From Marasmius tenuissimus (taxonomy: Eukaryota > Basidiomycota > Agaricomycetes > Agaricales > Marasmiaceae): 64,000 nucleotides of DNA. Positions 23,147 to 33,880 of this stretch are shown one piece after another. Every line of letters begins with the position of its first letter. Positions within the stretch are counted from its first letter, which is position 1. The notes beneath the pieces are model-generated. The model searched no databases. It was not told the origin of the DNA and was given only the letters and a program-made list of their open reading frames with translations. A program made the translations under genes and the position numbers. The stretch covers positions 930,001 through 994,000 of the forward strand of contig JAQOTA010000065.1 in the NCBI GenBank assembly GCA_029532415.1. The letters are read 5' to 3'.

Positions 23147-24356
23147 CTAGACCCTCAGAATTCCTCTCGTCCAACACCTCGGCATCGCATTTCTCAAATC
23201 CATCTCCGAGTCGACCGCAACCCCACCGATACCGATCCCAAGTGTGCGTTCCTCCAGCCTCATGTGTATTGCCTCTACACTTTGAAAAGCAGAATGACAC
23301 CCGAGGAGCACGTCCAGCCTCTCCCAGTCCAGTTCAGCGTACTTGGAACTGGTTAGACACAACGACACAAGCCCCGGAGGGTATCGGCACTTCGTGAATA
23401 GCTCCAACGTCCGCAATAGGTAACACGGCGAGAGTGAGAGTGTTTTCAGATTGGTGTTGTGCGTGAGGTCGAACGCTATATCATCTAGAGTAAGAACCTG
23501 GTCAACACAGGACAGTAATCAACGAGAAAGAGGCCAGGAAGAACACACCTCCCATGCCGCCGCCGCTACCCTCCTCGACCTGAAACGTAAATCCCTTCAA
23601 TGCGCCCCCTGCAGTAACCACCACCCTCTGAATGGCACCGATGCAAACGGGGGGTATCCCCTCGACCTCCGCATACCAACATTCCAGTTCCTTCAACCCC
23701 CAGCAAAAGGAAACCAAAATATCGATTATCCTTGGGTCCTCGATCTGCTTCAATGAGAGCTTCTTCAACGACCTCTTCCACACCGCCACATTAATTCCAG
23801 CTTCTGAATCCCAATTAAGCGCAGGCCTAACCCCGTCCAACTCGAGGCTCTCCAACTCCGGGAAGCTCTCAATCAAGGGTGAGAAGTCGTCGATGGTGTC
23901 AAACGCGGTCATCCGGAGACTGAGATGAGTAACGCCCCAAAAGTCGCGTAAAAGCGTATCTTTAGCCTCGGCACAAAGTGTCCACCATCCGACCCAGTTA
24001 AGGGAGAGTTTCTTTAGATGAGGGAGGGTGTCAGAGAGTGACATTTGACCATGACGATCATCGTTGTGTGTCCATATGAGTAATTTATTGAACGTAGCTG
24101 GCGAATACCTAGTGTGCGTAACGGTAAGGGATTCTACCCTCGCGCTGGTGATGGATTGTAATGGGTGAGAGAGCAGGCTGAGGAAAGATTCGGTAGTAGT
24201 TGTGAGGTTTATATGGTGGAACAGGATGGAGCGTGAGACGGGGACCCAAGAGCGGCAGACGAGGGCACATAAGGCGAGGGTCGTTGTGTCTGTGTTGGGT
24301 AGGGATTCGAGAATGAGAATTATGAGTTCGAATGGGAGATTCGCTCCAGGTAGCAT
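23147..24356 (-). CDS. F-box/LRR-like protein B, 381 aa
   Basis: Two exons (24356-23549, 23484-23147) total 1146 nt in phase. The chosen start opens into the F-box-like motif (MLPGANLPFELIILILESL, then LCALVCRSWVPVSRSILFHH). Leu-rich repeats follow (LKKLSLNWVGWWTL, FPELESLELDGV, LKKLSLKQIEDPRI), and the end RCWTRGILRV aligns with CDERGILRA of protein A. The two paralogues lie tail to tail, an arrangement expected from an inverted duplication followed by strong divergence. In-frame codons continue upstream to 24437, but they lack F-box character. The protein is probably an SCF substrate adaptor with unknown targets. Confidence 0.75.
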
Positions 24357-24932
24357 CAGGAAGTTGAATCGTAGCGGCTGAATAGTACCGCAGATGAGAC
24401 TAGCCTCTGACAAACGAGGTTCGACATGGACTCCCACCCAAAGGTGTGATTTTAAGGATGAGGCAATAGGTCCTCACGATGCGCCCTATTGTGGTCATTG
24501 TTATAGAGTCTGTCATCGCAGCTGAGTAGTGAGTACGCACATGAGTACACCAGAATCAATCATCCTCTCTAGATCCGATCCGGTGGCAGAACATTCAGCA
24601 GAACCTTTGGAAGAGCCTTGCCAGCATTTGGGAGTAGAATTTCTTGTCTAGTTGCAGGGCCGACGGTCGAGTGTGAGCACGGGAACGGTTCCCGATGACA
24701 TTGAGATGGAAGGATTTGGAGAGGGTGATCATGTAGGTCGTGAACGCAGTCACTTGGCGATGGATTGATGCCAATGGGCAGGCATCTTTCCCAGGTTTCC
24801 CTTCGATGTGGTCTCTGGGTAACGGCTACAGCAGAGCCAGGCTGAGCCTGGTGCGAGCGGCGAGCGGCGCCGCCTGACCGTGTCACCTGGTTAGACGCCT
24901 GTTTAGACGCCCACTCTTGGAACTGGCCCTCC
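24357..24932. other. Divergent intergenic region
   Basis: Upstream flanks of F-box/LRR protein B (-) and the mitochondrial TPR gene (+). No motif stood out. Confidence 0.4.
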
Positions 24933-26419
24933 ATGTTCCGCCAACCTGCACGTTTACTCCGTCATTTCCCATCGACCAGAGTCAGACCATCATCCCATCT
25001 CCATCATGCCTCAAGCTTAAGAGCGCTACTACCTCACTCGCGTCAATACGCACAGTCAGCCCTCGAGGATTTTTATGGCCAAAAGCAGCAGAACAGGCGC
25101 AAAATGGGACCTTGGTTTATCGGTTTTTTGGCTGTAGGATTCGGAATGGCCGCCTACGGAGGGTATGTCTTCCCTCTCTCTCTCTCTCCTCCATTCTATA
25201 TATCAACCGACCGACTCAGATACGTTCTCTATGAAACAATGACAATCTGGCCTCCCGAAGTCCGAGCTGACCTTCGAGACGCGCTCGGCGCGAAGATGAA
25301 GGGGGACCTCCAAACGAGTGAACAGTACTTTCATAGGTAGGTCCTCACGCCGTAAACTCCTATTGTGCCCTTCACGGACCGTAGAACTCCCGCAGAGCGT
25401 GGTTAACGATCCAAACACTCCCCATCTCATCCCTCGGCGCTCTCCCTTACCTCAAACTAACCGGAATAGCCGTCTCACTGGCAGATGTACTGGACGTTGC
25501 GGACAAACCACAGGCTGCATATGACGTTCTGGAAGAAGCAATAGGGATCCTCCGACGCGAAGAGGTCGAGCCAACCTTGGAAGGACAAGAACGACTTCGA
25601 GGTGTCGCTCTCGCGTCAAAGCTAGGCGAGTTGGCAGAACAATTGGGAAAACCTCGGGAGGAAGAAGAACGGTGGAAAGTATGGGCTGTGGAGGAGGTAT
25701 TACGAGTGGTCAAATCCGAGGTTGATGCAGATGAAAAAACGACTATGGATCTACCAATGATGCCCTTACCTCCATGGATACGAAAGGCCGACGTTGGTGC
25801 ACCGTTAGAACAATTGGGAGCGTTTTATGCGAAGAGTGGGCGGTTAGAGTGAGTCTCTCCTTCTCACCCCTTCCACGGAGGTCAATTCTGACTGAGCGTC
25901 CTCTACTAGTTACGCCATGCCCCTCTACCTCCAAGCAATTTCCCTCCTCATCCCTCCCTTGCCCAAGAAGTCGTCGCCGGAAGAACGATGTCGGGGTGCA
26001 CAACTTATGGGGAACCTCTCCGAGCTTCTCATGCGTAACGCAAACGAATCGAGATCAGACCCGACGCAAGCGGCGCAGAGAATACACCAAGCAGAAGCGT
26101 GGGCATCTCAATCCCTCGCGGTCTTGCAAAAAGCCCGAGGGGAGCTGGGCTCAAGTGCGAAGGAAGGAATATGTGAGATGGCATATGCAGCTGCATTGTT
26201 CAATGTTGCTGCGTTCAAGGAAGTGCGTAAACGGTTCCAAGAGTGAGCTGTGGTTTTTAGGTTCTGACGACCCTACAGATGGCCAGTGACTTACCGACTG
26301 CACGTAAATTGTATAAAGAAGGCCTCGACCAGTCGAGAGCGATCAACATGCAGGAAGGCATTGTCGAAGGATCAGACGCATTGAGGAGGTTGGATGATCA
26401 ACTACACAAGACAGAGTAA
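24933..26419 (+). CDS. Mitochondrial inner-membrane TPR protein (Mgr3-like), 417 aa
   Basis: Five exons (24933-25162, 25220-25336, 25396-25848, 25910-26222, 26279-26419) total 1254 nt, all phases consistent. The N-terminus is Arg/Ser/His-rich without acidic residues (mitochondrial presequence) and is followed by one transmembrane helix (PWFIGFLAVGFGMAAYGGY). The rest is helical, with TPR-like repeats (SEQYFHRAW, PQAAYDVLEEAIGIL, YAMPLYLQAISLL, TARKLYKEGLDQ). Presequence, single membrane span and TPR repeats match Mgr3-type adaptors of the mitochondrial i-AAA protease; I infer that role from layout and fragments of similarity only. Confidence 0.75.
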
Positions 26420-27727
26420 TTTTCCTACGTTACTTACGCGCGCATACTACCCTTAATTCTACGCTACCTGCTCATCCAGCTTTGCAATTAGATCCACCTT
26501 TCTGCGACGGTCTCTTCGTAACAATAGTCTTCTCCGGGAGATAATCTGGAGGGCCGCTTCTTCTCGAGAGATGGGGGAAGAGTCCATCTCCACCATTTCA
26601 TTCTCGCCGCAACTGTTACTCCACGCCCCGCCTCTAAGTTTCAATTTCAAGCGGGCGTTGAGAACTTACCAGCAGAACGCGGTGGCCAAAACACGCGACC
26701 GCGATGAACTCTGAAACGTCTGCTATGGATACCATGGTTGTGTCTGCGGCCACGCTTGATTAATCACGGGATCTCTGCCATGCCTTCAAAACAAGGCTCC
26801 AGACTGCTCCAGGGAACCCGCTGAAAATTGGACCGCTGCCTTGGATGTTGTAAGTATCGCTCCGCCGGTTGACTACATACTGTACTCTGGAAGTGGGGCT
26901 TGCCAGGGCTGTATACATCTATAACACAGTGGTGTCACTGATTGCGATGAGCCCCTTCTGGATGCTCGAACGTTACGGTTTATGACAGTAACGGTGACGG
27001 CTCGCTTGCTATTCGTTCAATTCTCAGTACCGTTCTGTCAGGTTCTGCCACCCATGTCAGTCAAGCTTACCCCAACGCCGGAGGACTCGGGGATCCGGAT
27101 AATTAAAAAGGGTCCGGGTAATCTGCCATTTTAGGTGCCGATATCCGGCGCGGTTTGACATTATTGCATGGACACCCCCGCCTTGGCACCCCTCTTCAGT
27201 TCTCTCCTCCTCATCCATTTACACATTCAATGCTTATTTGAAACCGTCCACATTGCCCCTCGTTACTACCGTTGTCGAAGGTTGAGAAAGCTTTAGGTCG
27301 GTTTTGAAACCGTTTTCATCTTTGCAACTGTTGTTGACACCCGCTTTCACACTGAATTGACATTTTGTTGATGATCAGCTTCCAGAATTTGAACAAGTCA
27401 CTGGGTGAAGGAGGAAAGAAAAAGCCTGACAGCGCTCTTGTTGTGACACTATCTTACACTCCCCCATTCCTTTTATCCCTACGCTCTTTTACTTAGTTGT
27501 CCGTTGGGTGTTAGAAAGGTGCGTCATGGCTCAGTGTTAAGTTGGAAGATTGCTTGCTGAGCTGCATTTGAATTCAGAAGATGCACGGAAAAGGATCCAC
27601 TGGTCGTAAACCGCAAGCAGGGACCATGGAACAAGCAAGAAGAGAAAACGTTCACATCCTTCGTCACCTTCATTCTCGCAACAAAAGTCCACATTCCAAG
27701 CACACGTTTATTCAACGATCCATTCCC
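26420..27727. other. Intergenic region / upstream region of membrane protein gene
   Basis: About 1.3 kb. A pyrimidine-rich stretch with CTCC repeats around 27190-27220 may be a promoter or leader element for the gene starting at 27728. Open codons continue upstream to 27581, but that part is short, basic and lacks a better start. No other gene was recognised. Confidence 0.4.
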
Positions 27728-29056
27728 ATGTCTTCCAACGCAACATCAAACACGACGTCCACAGTTTCCTCGGCAGCGTCTGCCTCCGCCTCGACGGTAG
27801 GACAACACGACTATAGCCGTTCTCTTCTCGCAGCCGGACTCACCCTCGGAATCCTTGGCGCAATTGCTATCGCCATCATTGTTCGTTGGACCTACCATCT
27901 GAAGGTTCCCAACGGTCCAACAACGTTGAAGGATATGGAGGAAGGTGATCCAACGGACAAACCTGCCAAGCACAAGCGGCGAGGCCCAAGCATAAGCGGT
28001 GCCGTCGCTCTGGGTGGAGGCCTCGTTCGCAAGGCCACAGGCAAGCTACTCCATTCGGGATCTTCCCCGTCAGATAACCGGAGACAATTGGCTGCGAAGA
28101 TTACACCGTTCGGGTCATCTACGAACGAGGAAGGGGATGGACCAAAGTTTGTACATATTCCGGGACAGAACATGCGTATCGCTACTCGGACCACGAATGG
28201 TGGATGGACATTCTCGGAACCAGATGCGAGGACGAATAGACGGAGTATGAGTGCTGCAAGTTGGTTCGGAATTACAGGGGGAAACGGGAGGACAAGCGCC
28301 TATGGATTGGGAGGGTACAACGGGATCGATGCTGCCTCCGTCCAACAGGTATCACCCACCAAGTCCTCGCTCTACCACCATAAGCCAAGGTACCAGGGTG
28401 GGGACTCGACGCTGTCAGTTAACACATACGGACTGAATCGAAATGGCTACGAAAAGGATGACTATGCATACTCGTCAGTAGGTGGCCATTCTCCGATTGG
28501 TCGTGAGGCTCGCGATCAGGTCGCACCCCTACCTACCGTATCCTCTGATCGACGCCCGCACCCTCGCTTGTCAATCCCCATGTCTGCGTACTCCCCGTCA
28601 ACAAGTCCCACCACATCATCCTATGCTCACGCACCTTCCCTACCACCGTTCACACTATCCAATATATCACCCCCGTTGCTCGACTCGCCGTTGTATGGGG
28701 ACTTCCCGTCGTCTGTGGATAGCCATAGCCACGGTCACGGCTACGGCGCCCAGAATTACAGGTCAAAACCGTTCCCGAACGAGATACAGACATCGAATCC
28801 GTTTGAGTCACCAATCTTGCCTTCGCCCACTGCACAACATCCTCCGCCCCCGCTCCCGCCGAAGACACCAAGGTCGCGTTCCTTTAACTTCCTGGACCAT
28901 ACTCAGGGGAACGAGAAGGAGAAGGAGAAGGAGAAAGAGAAGGAGGCGTATGGCTTCGAACGGATGGACGGGTATCAGGAAGTTGAGGCGCCGCCGCCCG
29001 CTTATGATAGAGAGAAAGAACGTCAACGAGAAAGAGAAAGAGAGAGGGAAAAGTAG
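27728..29056 (+). CDS. Single-pass membrane protein with cytoplasmic PY motif, 442 aa
   Basis: One intron-free reading frame. A short Ser/Thr/Asn-rich, probably O-glycosylated N-terminus (SSNATSNTTSTVSS) precedes one transmembrane helix (LLAAGLTLGILGAIAIAIIV). After it comes a long, disordered, Ser/Pro/Tyr-rich cytoplasmic tail with poly-Pro (HPPPPLPPKTP), a Glu/Lys repeat, a PPPAY sequence close to the C-terminus and a terminal Arg/Glu repeat. PPxY is the ligand of WW-domain ubiquitin ligases of the Rsp5/Nedd4 type, and HPPPPLPPKTP resembles an SH3 ligand. I infer a membrane adaptor or signalling scaffold. No family name is known to me. Confidence 0.7.
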   Translation: MSSNATSNTTSTVSSAASASASTVGQHDYSRSLLAAGLTLGILGAIAIAIIVRWTYHLKVPNGPTTLKDMEEGDPTDKPAKHKRRGPSISGAVALGGGLVRKATGKLLHSGSSPSDNRRQLAAKITPFGSSTNEEGDGPKFVHIPGQNMRIATRTTNGGWTFSEPDARTNRRSMSAASWFGITGGNGRTSAYGLGGYNGIDAASVQQVSPTKSSLYHHKPRYQGGDSTLSVNTYGLNRNGYEKDDYAYSSVGGHSPIGREARDQVAPLPTVSSDRRPHPRLSIPMSAYSPSTSPTTSSYAHAPSLPPFTLSNISPPLLDSPLYGDFPSSVDSHSHGHGYGAQNYRSKPFPNEIQTSNPFESPILPSPTAQHPPPPLPPKTPRSRSFNFLDHTQGNEKEKEKEKEKEAYGFERMDGYQEVEAPPPAYDREKERQREREREREK

Positions 29057-29600
29057 TGGTCAAGATAAGATCTCTCGTTGTCTGACTTTTGGACTTTGGA
29101 CTCGCTGTTTTGTTTTTGGGTTGTTGTCACCTTGTGCCGTTCTTTATTGCCTAGCCTGTCATTTTCTTGTTGCTTCATCGTAGAACCCAATCCAATCCTC
29201 TACTCATCTCCCCCTCTCCCATCTCCCCACCGCCACATTCTACACGCTACATGCACCTTTGAAACAACCTATGCCATGTCTACGTCCCATGCTGCTCCAT
29301 TTCATTCTTGGTGTTGCACATTCTACGCTTCTTACTTCGTGCGCAAGTACTTATCTTTATTTTTATCCTTACCAGTCACATATCCAGTACTTGCCCATAT
29401 CTCCTGCTCACCCTTCCAACCTACTGTGACCCGGCGTCAATGTTGTTTGTTGCGCACATACTTACTTCACAGTTTAGCTTTTCTGTCTTTTGGTTCATGT
29501 CAGTACAGTGTAGCTTTCTCGTTGGAATATTCAATAGTCTTCAGTAGTCGCGTGGTCATCGCGTGGCTCTAAGTAACTTCAGTTTGATCCGAGAGAAGAA
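29057..29600. other. 3' flank, nothing recognised
   Basis: A T/C-rich region downstream of the membrane protein gene. The plus-strand open stretch here is rich in Ser/Phe/Leu from low-complexity sequence and is not convincing. Confidence 0.45.
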
Positions 29601-30470
29601 ACAGACATGGTACTCACGCCACAGTCAAAACCAAATTTTTTACCGTAAAAATTCTTCTTTCACGAACGCTGGTAGAGAGATGATGTTGTTGCTGTCCTGC
29701 CAGGGATAACGATGGATATGATGAGGCTCTGCATGACTTCAGGTAGAGCTAGGCCGCCGACTCGACATACCGCAGGATCTGAGGCAATGGGATCAATATA
29801 AATCCGCGACATCTCCGCTGAAGGTTGCCCTCTAATTGCTACTGTGAAAGACGTTAACAGTATGCTCGGGATTCCCGGCTATCGGTCGATACCAGGTTAG
29901 CCACTCCAGTGTCCACGACCTTCGGAAATGAATGGACCATGCGACTCGCCTTGCTTTTAGGTACAGCCGCCGCCGGCAGATACTCTGCCATGGGCTTGAC
30001 GGAATAAAAGCTGCAGTAGACGTCGCCATCACGAATCTCCTTCAATGCGTAGTTGCCCGACTCCCAAGGTTGTGAGTCCTTCCAATCGACGGGTCGCTTG
30101 ATGTTTCTGGGAATAAAGGTCGTGATCCCAACGCGTTCGATTTTGCATGGATAGATGGTCGGTGGATTGGAACACTCGCCACACGCTATTATACTCAGCC
30201 AACGGCCAACGGCACAGCGGTCCAGTTCATGTTCTCGCGTGTTGATTCCCAGCGATTGTTGCCTGGTGAGATCGAAGTGCACACTGCAACTGTACGACGA
30301 AAACCCTCTCACTTACCTACCAGAAGAGGCCCAAGATCAATGAGACCTCGTTTGAAAATGAATGTATCCCACCTTCGTCGATGGCTTTCTGAGAGAATAC
30401 GTGAGAACCGCTTCAAGCTTGCGTCGAGTCAGGGTTCGAGATTGGCCATTAGGAGAGGTTGATGGAGACG
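29600..30470 (-). pseudogene. Pseudogene copy of an unrecognised two-copy family
   Basis: Exon by exon this aligns with the copy at 32606-33880 on the same strand. The best-kept part is the exon at 30260-29940 (RWLSIIACGE, IYPCKIER, PVDW, SGNYALKEIRDGDVYCSF), against RWLNIMTRGE, IHPCEIER, LVDW, PGNYGLVERREGDCYIS. The first exon carries a TGA (30429-30431) and a one-base deletion near 30369-30371, just after SQKAIDEG. The exon near 29640 carries at least two stops, one at 29640-29642. Together these make an encoded full-length protein impossible. I know no function for the family. Confidence 0.7.
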
Positions 30471-30790
30471 GCTTCTTCGGCATTTACCGAGGGCTATCAG
30501 TTTCCCAAGGTCACCGTCATGGGCCTCTCTAACGCCGGTCCCCGGTTTGATGGACAGCCCTGTTTACAGCTTGTATACAGCATTCCTGTATCCTCCCTCT
30601 CTGTCTTCGATACAGAAGTTCTCGAACCTACAGTCGGAGTTGGACGGTATCCTCAACAGCAACAGCAATAACATGCTTCTTCGATTGGACCTGCGTATGA
30701 AAATATGCTGTACATCACGGAGTCCACTTCATCTGCCCAGTGTCCGATAAATACCAAAAGCAACAGCACCACCGGTCGTAACGAGTGTAC

Positions 30791-30816
30791 CCTCCCAACC
30801 CCCCCCCCTCCCCCCT
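30791..30816 (+). repeat. C-rich tract in the 5' leader
   Basis: A run of C with two interruptions ends 8 bases before the ATG at 30824. It is prone to length slippage and could affect expression or sequencing accuracy. Confidence 0.6.
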
Positions 30817-30823
30817 GTCGACC

Positions 30824-32139
30824 ATGTCCATCGAAAAAGAGCAATGTTCAACCCATAATGCCTCGAGGATATCGCTGACGTTCAAGGGCGCCGACTCCGA
30901 GAACAAAAAGGGAGGACCCGAATTACAAAACAGCAAACGAAAGACGACAGCAAGTGATATCTCCGTGACCGTTCTCAGCACTTTGAAAGAGGTGTCGCAA
31001 GCAGCGGGAGGGATAGAATATGTCGGGATAGCAGCCGCGATAGCATTGGAGATCGTGAATGCTGCTCAGGTTCGTTGGGGTTCATCTGAATCAATTCCGC
31101 GAACCTTTATTGAGGCGAGACGGGCTTCTAGGGAGCGAAAGACAACAAAGATTCTTTCAATCGACTGGCATCGGATGCTTGTACCTTGGCGATGAACATC
31201 ATAGCAGTATGCGAAGACCTCTCCCCAGGAGAAGAAGGAATCTGTCCTTCGTTGAAACGGCATCTAGAGACGTTCAAAGAGTACGTGTGCTGTACGCAAG
31301 CTCATACACCGCCATTAAATACCGGTACATTTCAGAACACTGGAGCAAATTAGAGACTACGCCAAGAAAAGAGCCAACAAGGTGTACTGGAAGCGGTTTA
31401 TTTCGTCAAGATCCGATTTAGATCGGATTAAAGAGTTCCGCGAACGACTGACTCAAGCTGTCGGCCTCTTTGGAGTGAGCGAGCCCTATATAACCAACAG
31501 CCCTCCCAATATACTGACCAGAATCCCCTCTTCTATATTTCAGGTCCAATCCCACATCACTGTCCGAGAATCGATTGCGCGCATGGCCACACGTCAGGAA
31601 TCATTCCATGATGAGCTGAAAGAGATGATCCCGCGACAAGACAGCCCGGAACCTGTCTCACCCACAGAGACTGTGGTGGAGGAGGTACCTTTCCCAACAT
31701 CGGCAAAATGCACCAATCCGTTCCGCTCTGGTTCGACGTCAGCGCCCTCGCCAGCTCAAAGCGATTTTGACAACGCCTTCAAAGACTTCCTCGCGTCATC
31801 GAATATCACAGGCTCGATAACAATAAACAACGTCTCCGGAAACAGCCATATCGTGACGAACAACAACTCGTGCGTGCGGGAAAACGTTCGCAATGTGTAT
31901 AATACGACCACCGTGAACTCGGGCAACACTTATGTTAGAGTGAAAGGTGGGTACAACCCTCTCAGCCTTGTTACTAGCTTTGGACTGAAGTTGTTTGACA
32001 GCGCCTCGACAGCGAAGACACCATTGAACCAGCGTTGTCAGCGTTGCGAAAATTGCAGGTCCTTAACTATTGTAGCTTCACTCTCGGTCGAACTTGTAGC
32101 CCTACCACTGCTTTAGACCCTCTCATGCCTCTAAAATGA
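30824..32139 (+). CDS. Helical cell-death-type (MLKL-NTD/HeLo-like) protein with amyloid-like motif, 355 aa
   Basis: Five exons (30824-31069, 31132-31280, 31336-31474, 31544-31939, 32002-32139) total 1068 nt in phase. Residues about 45-250 are the helical domain found at the N-terminus of many agaric NLRs and related to the four-helix killer domain of MLKL: a glycine-rich hydrophobic helix (VGIAAAIALEIVNAAQ), then RLASDACTLAMNIIAVCEDL, TLEQIRDYAKKRANKVYWKR, EFRERLTQAVGLFGVQSHI. A disordered Pro/Ser/Thr linker leads to GSITINNVSGNSHIVTNNN and NTTTVNSGNTYV. This is an Asn/Gly/Val alternation resembling fungal amyloid-signalling (RHIM-like) motifs. There is no NACHT domain. The last intron (31940-32001, GTGAAA donor) is the least certain; without it the frame ends at 32116. 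I infer a stand-alone or truncated cell-death effector. Confidence 0.68.
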
Positions 32140-32605
32140 GCTCAATTCACCAAATGAATGTACCCCGGCGAAGAGAAGGCCGAGTTGCAGAACAAGTGGA
32201 AAGGCGAACACGGCGGGATACTGGTCACTTGTGAACGAGACGCTGTTGGTGACGTGACGGAGGATAGGGCTACCTGGGCTGATGCTGTTGCAAGTTAGGT
32301 CATGGAGATGGATCCATCGAGAAATTGGAAGTCGGTATATAAGTAGGAAGGTTGGGTGGGCTACTGGACAGGTTGTTCGAATACGAGATGCGTGTCCAGT
32401 ACTCAATAGACTCTCTGTAGACGAGACGTACGAGATGTCGTGCATGACCCTCTATTGACAGGGGCGCCGGTGTTATATGTTACATCGCATCACTACAGTC
32501 GGAGTAGAACTTAGAAGAACTGACAAGTTCCATCGCTCGATCACGAAATAGCTGTGCGGGATCGATTTCAATTCGTGACAGGCCCTTCTGAGTCTGAACC
32601 TCTCT
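32140..32605. other. Intergenic, nothing recognised
   Basis: Spacer between the 3' ends of the helical-domain gene (+) and the unrecognised family member (-). The open stretch at 32131-32445 on the minus strand has no support. Confidence 0.4.
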
Positions 32606-33880
32606 TTACGCCTCTTCCTCCTCTTCATCATCGCTCGAATCAGCAAAGTAATTCTCCAGTTCCTCCTGCCAAGTAGTAATGGCAACATCCAACCTATCTC
32701 GTCGAGGCCAACGACGTTTTTTCGTCCTTCCAAATTCATCAAGGCGGTCCAGAACCACCCCACGAGGGTACTCGTCTGAAAGATCTCCACCGTAGCAGTG
32801 AAGCTGGAGAGAGATACGAAGATGCTCCATAAGATACGAAGGATCGGCGTCAAACTTTGTCTCCATGGTGCAGTTCGAGAGGAAGTCCTCTGTTTGCTGA
32901 GAGGCGCCGAAGGTGATGAATTTCTGTACCTGCATAGTCGACAACGCACTCCAATCAGCATGGCAAGTTGATGGCGTATCAGTGAACCAATAGCAGAAAA
33001 TAATGGACTCACGTCGTAGTCGTACGTAAATTTGTTCTCGTAGAAATCGTCTTTCAGGAGTGTGGGGAGCGATATCACATTATTTGAGTTCTGGTAGACG
33101 AGTGATTGGACATCTTAGGCTTGGGCTGAAGATAAATTCGAATCGGGTCGACGTACCACAGGATTCGAGGATAAGGGATTTATATAGATCTGGCACATAC
33201 TTGTCTTCTTCGTCGATGCCACAGTAAAAGATATTTTCAAACCGCGCCGAGGCATCCGCTAATATTTTGTTAGACGTACCACAGTCCCATGTACATAGAT
33301 CGTACGACTCACCATGGTTTTAGGTACAAACATCAGGCCGTGGGTGATAGTCATCATAGGACTGATGTAACAGTCGCCCTCGCGTCTTTCAACCAACCCA
33401 TAATTACCAGGCGCCAAAGTTCCACACGCATTCCAATCGACGAGAGGCCCAAGACGTCTTGCAACGTAAAATGTGGGACTGAGTCGTTCGATCTCGCAAG
33501 GGTGGATTGCCGGTGGTGGTGTAACAAGGGACTCGCCACGCGTCATGATATTGAGCCAACGACATACATCAGCCGCCTTGAGTTGATACTTGTTCACGGC
33601 AAGCCCTAACAAGGATCCTTGATACAGGGCATGAGGAAATTGCGCCTTCACTTACCAACGAGCAGTGGCCCAGGCCGGACGAGCTCCCGACTAAAGATGA
33701 ATACGTCCCATCCCTCGTCGATTGCTTTTTGAGAAAGAATATGAGAGTTGGTTGAGTCGAATTTGACTTCAGCATCGACCATGGCCATTTGAGCGAAATA
33801 TTGAAGATGGACGTTTGGGAGGACAGGGGTTGAGTCAAATGTGAAACGTCGGAAATGCGGATGTTCAGAATCATTATGCT
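32606..33880 (-). CDS. Member of an unrecognised two-copy family, 5' end abutting a duplication junction
   Basis: The better-preserved copy, spliced in phase: a first exon to 33656 (FDSTPVLPNVHLQYFAQMAM, SQKAIDEGWDVFIFSRELV), a 38-bp intron, RWLNIMTRGE...PGNYGLVERREGDCYIS, then exons with ARFENIFYCGIDEEDKYV, NNVISLPTLLKDDFYENKF and a last exon (FLSNCTMETKF, LDRLDEFGR, acidic end DSSDDEEEEEA). In frame the 5' end is open only to about 33880, where sequence homologous to the 3' end of the FAD oxidoreductase gene begins. The first ATG is then at 33788, so the gene may have lost its true start. The domains are unknown to me; the acidic tail and layout give no function. Confidence 0.55.

Noticed and set aside
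27581..27727. Upstream extension of the PY-motif membrane protein
   Set aside because: The extra 49 residues are basic and His-rich and precede a better N-terminus; treated as leader sequence.
29078..29572. 164-codon plus-strand open stretch
   Set aside because: T/C-rich low-complexity 3' flank of the preceding gene with Phe/Leu/Ser-biased translation.
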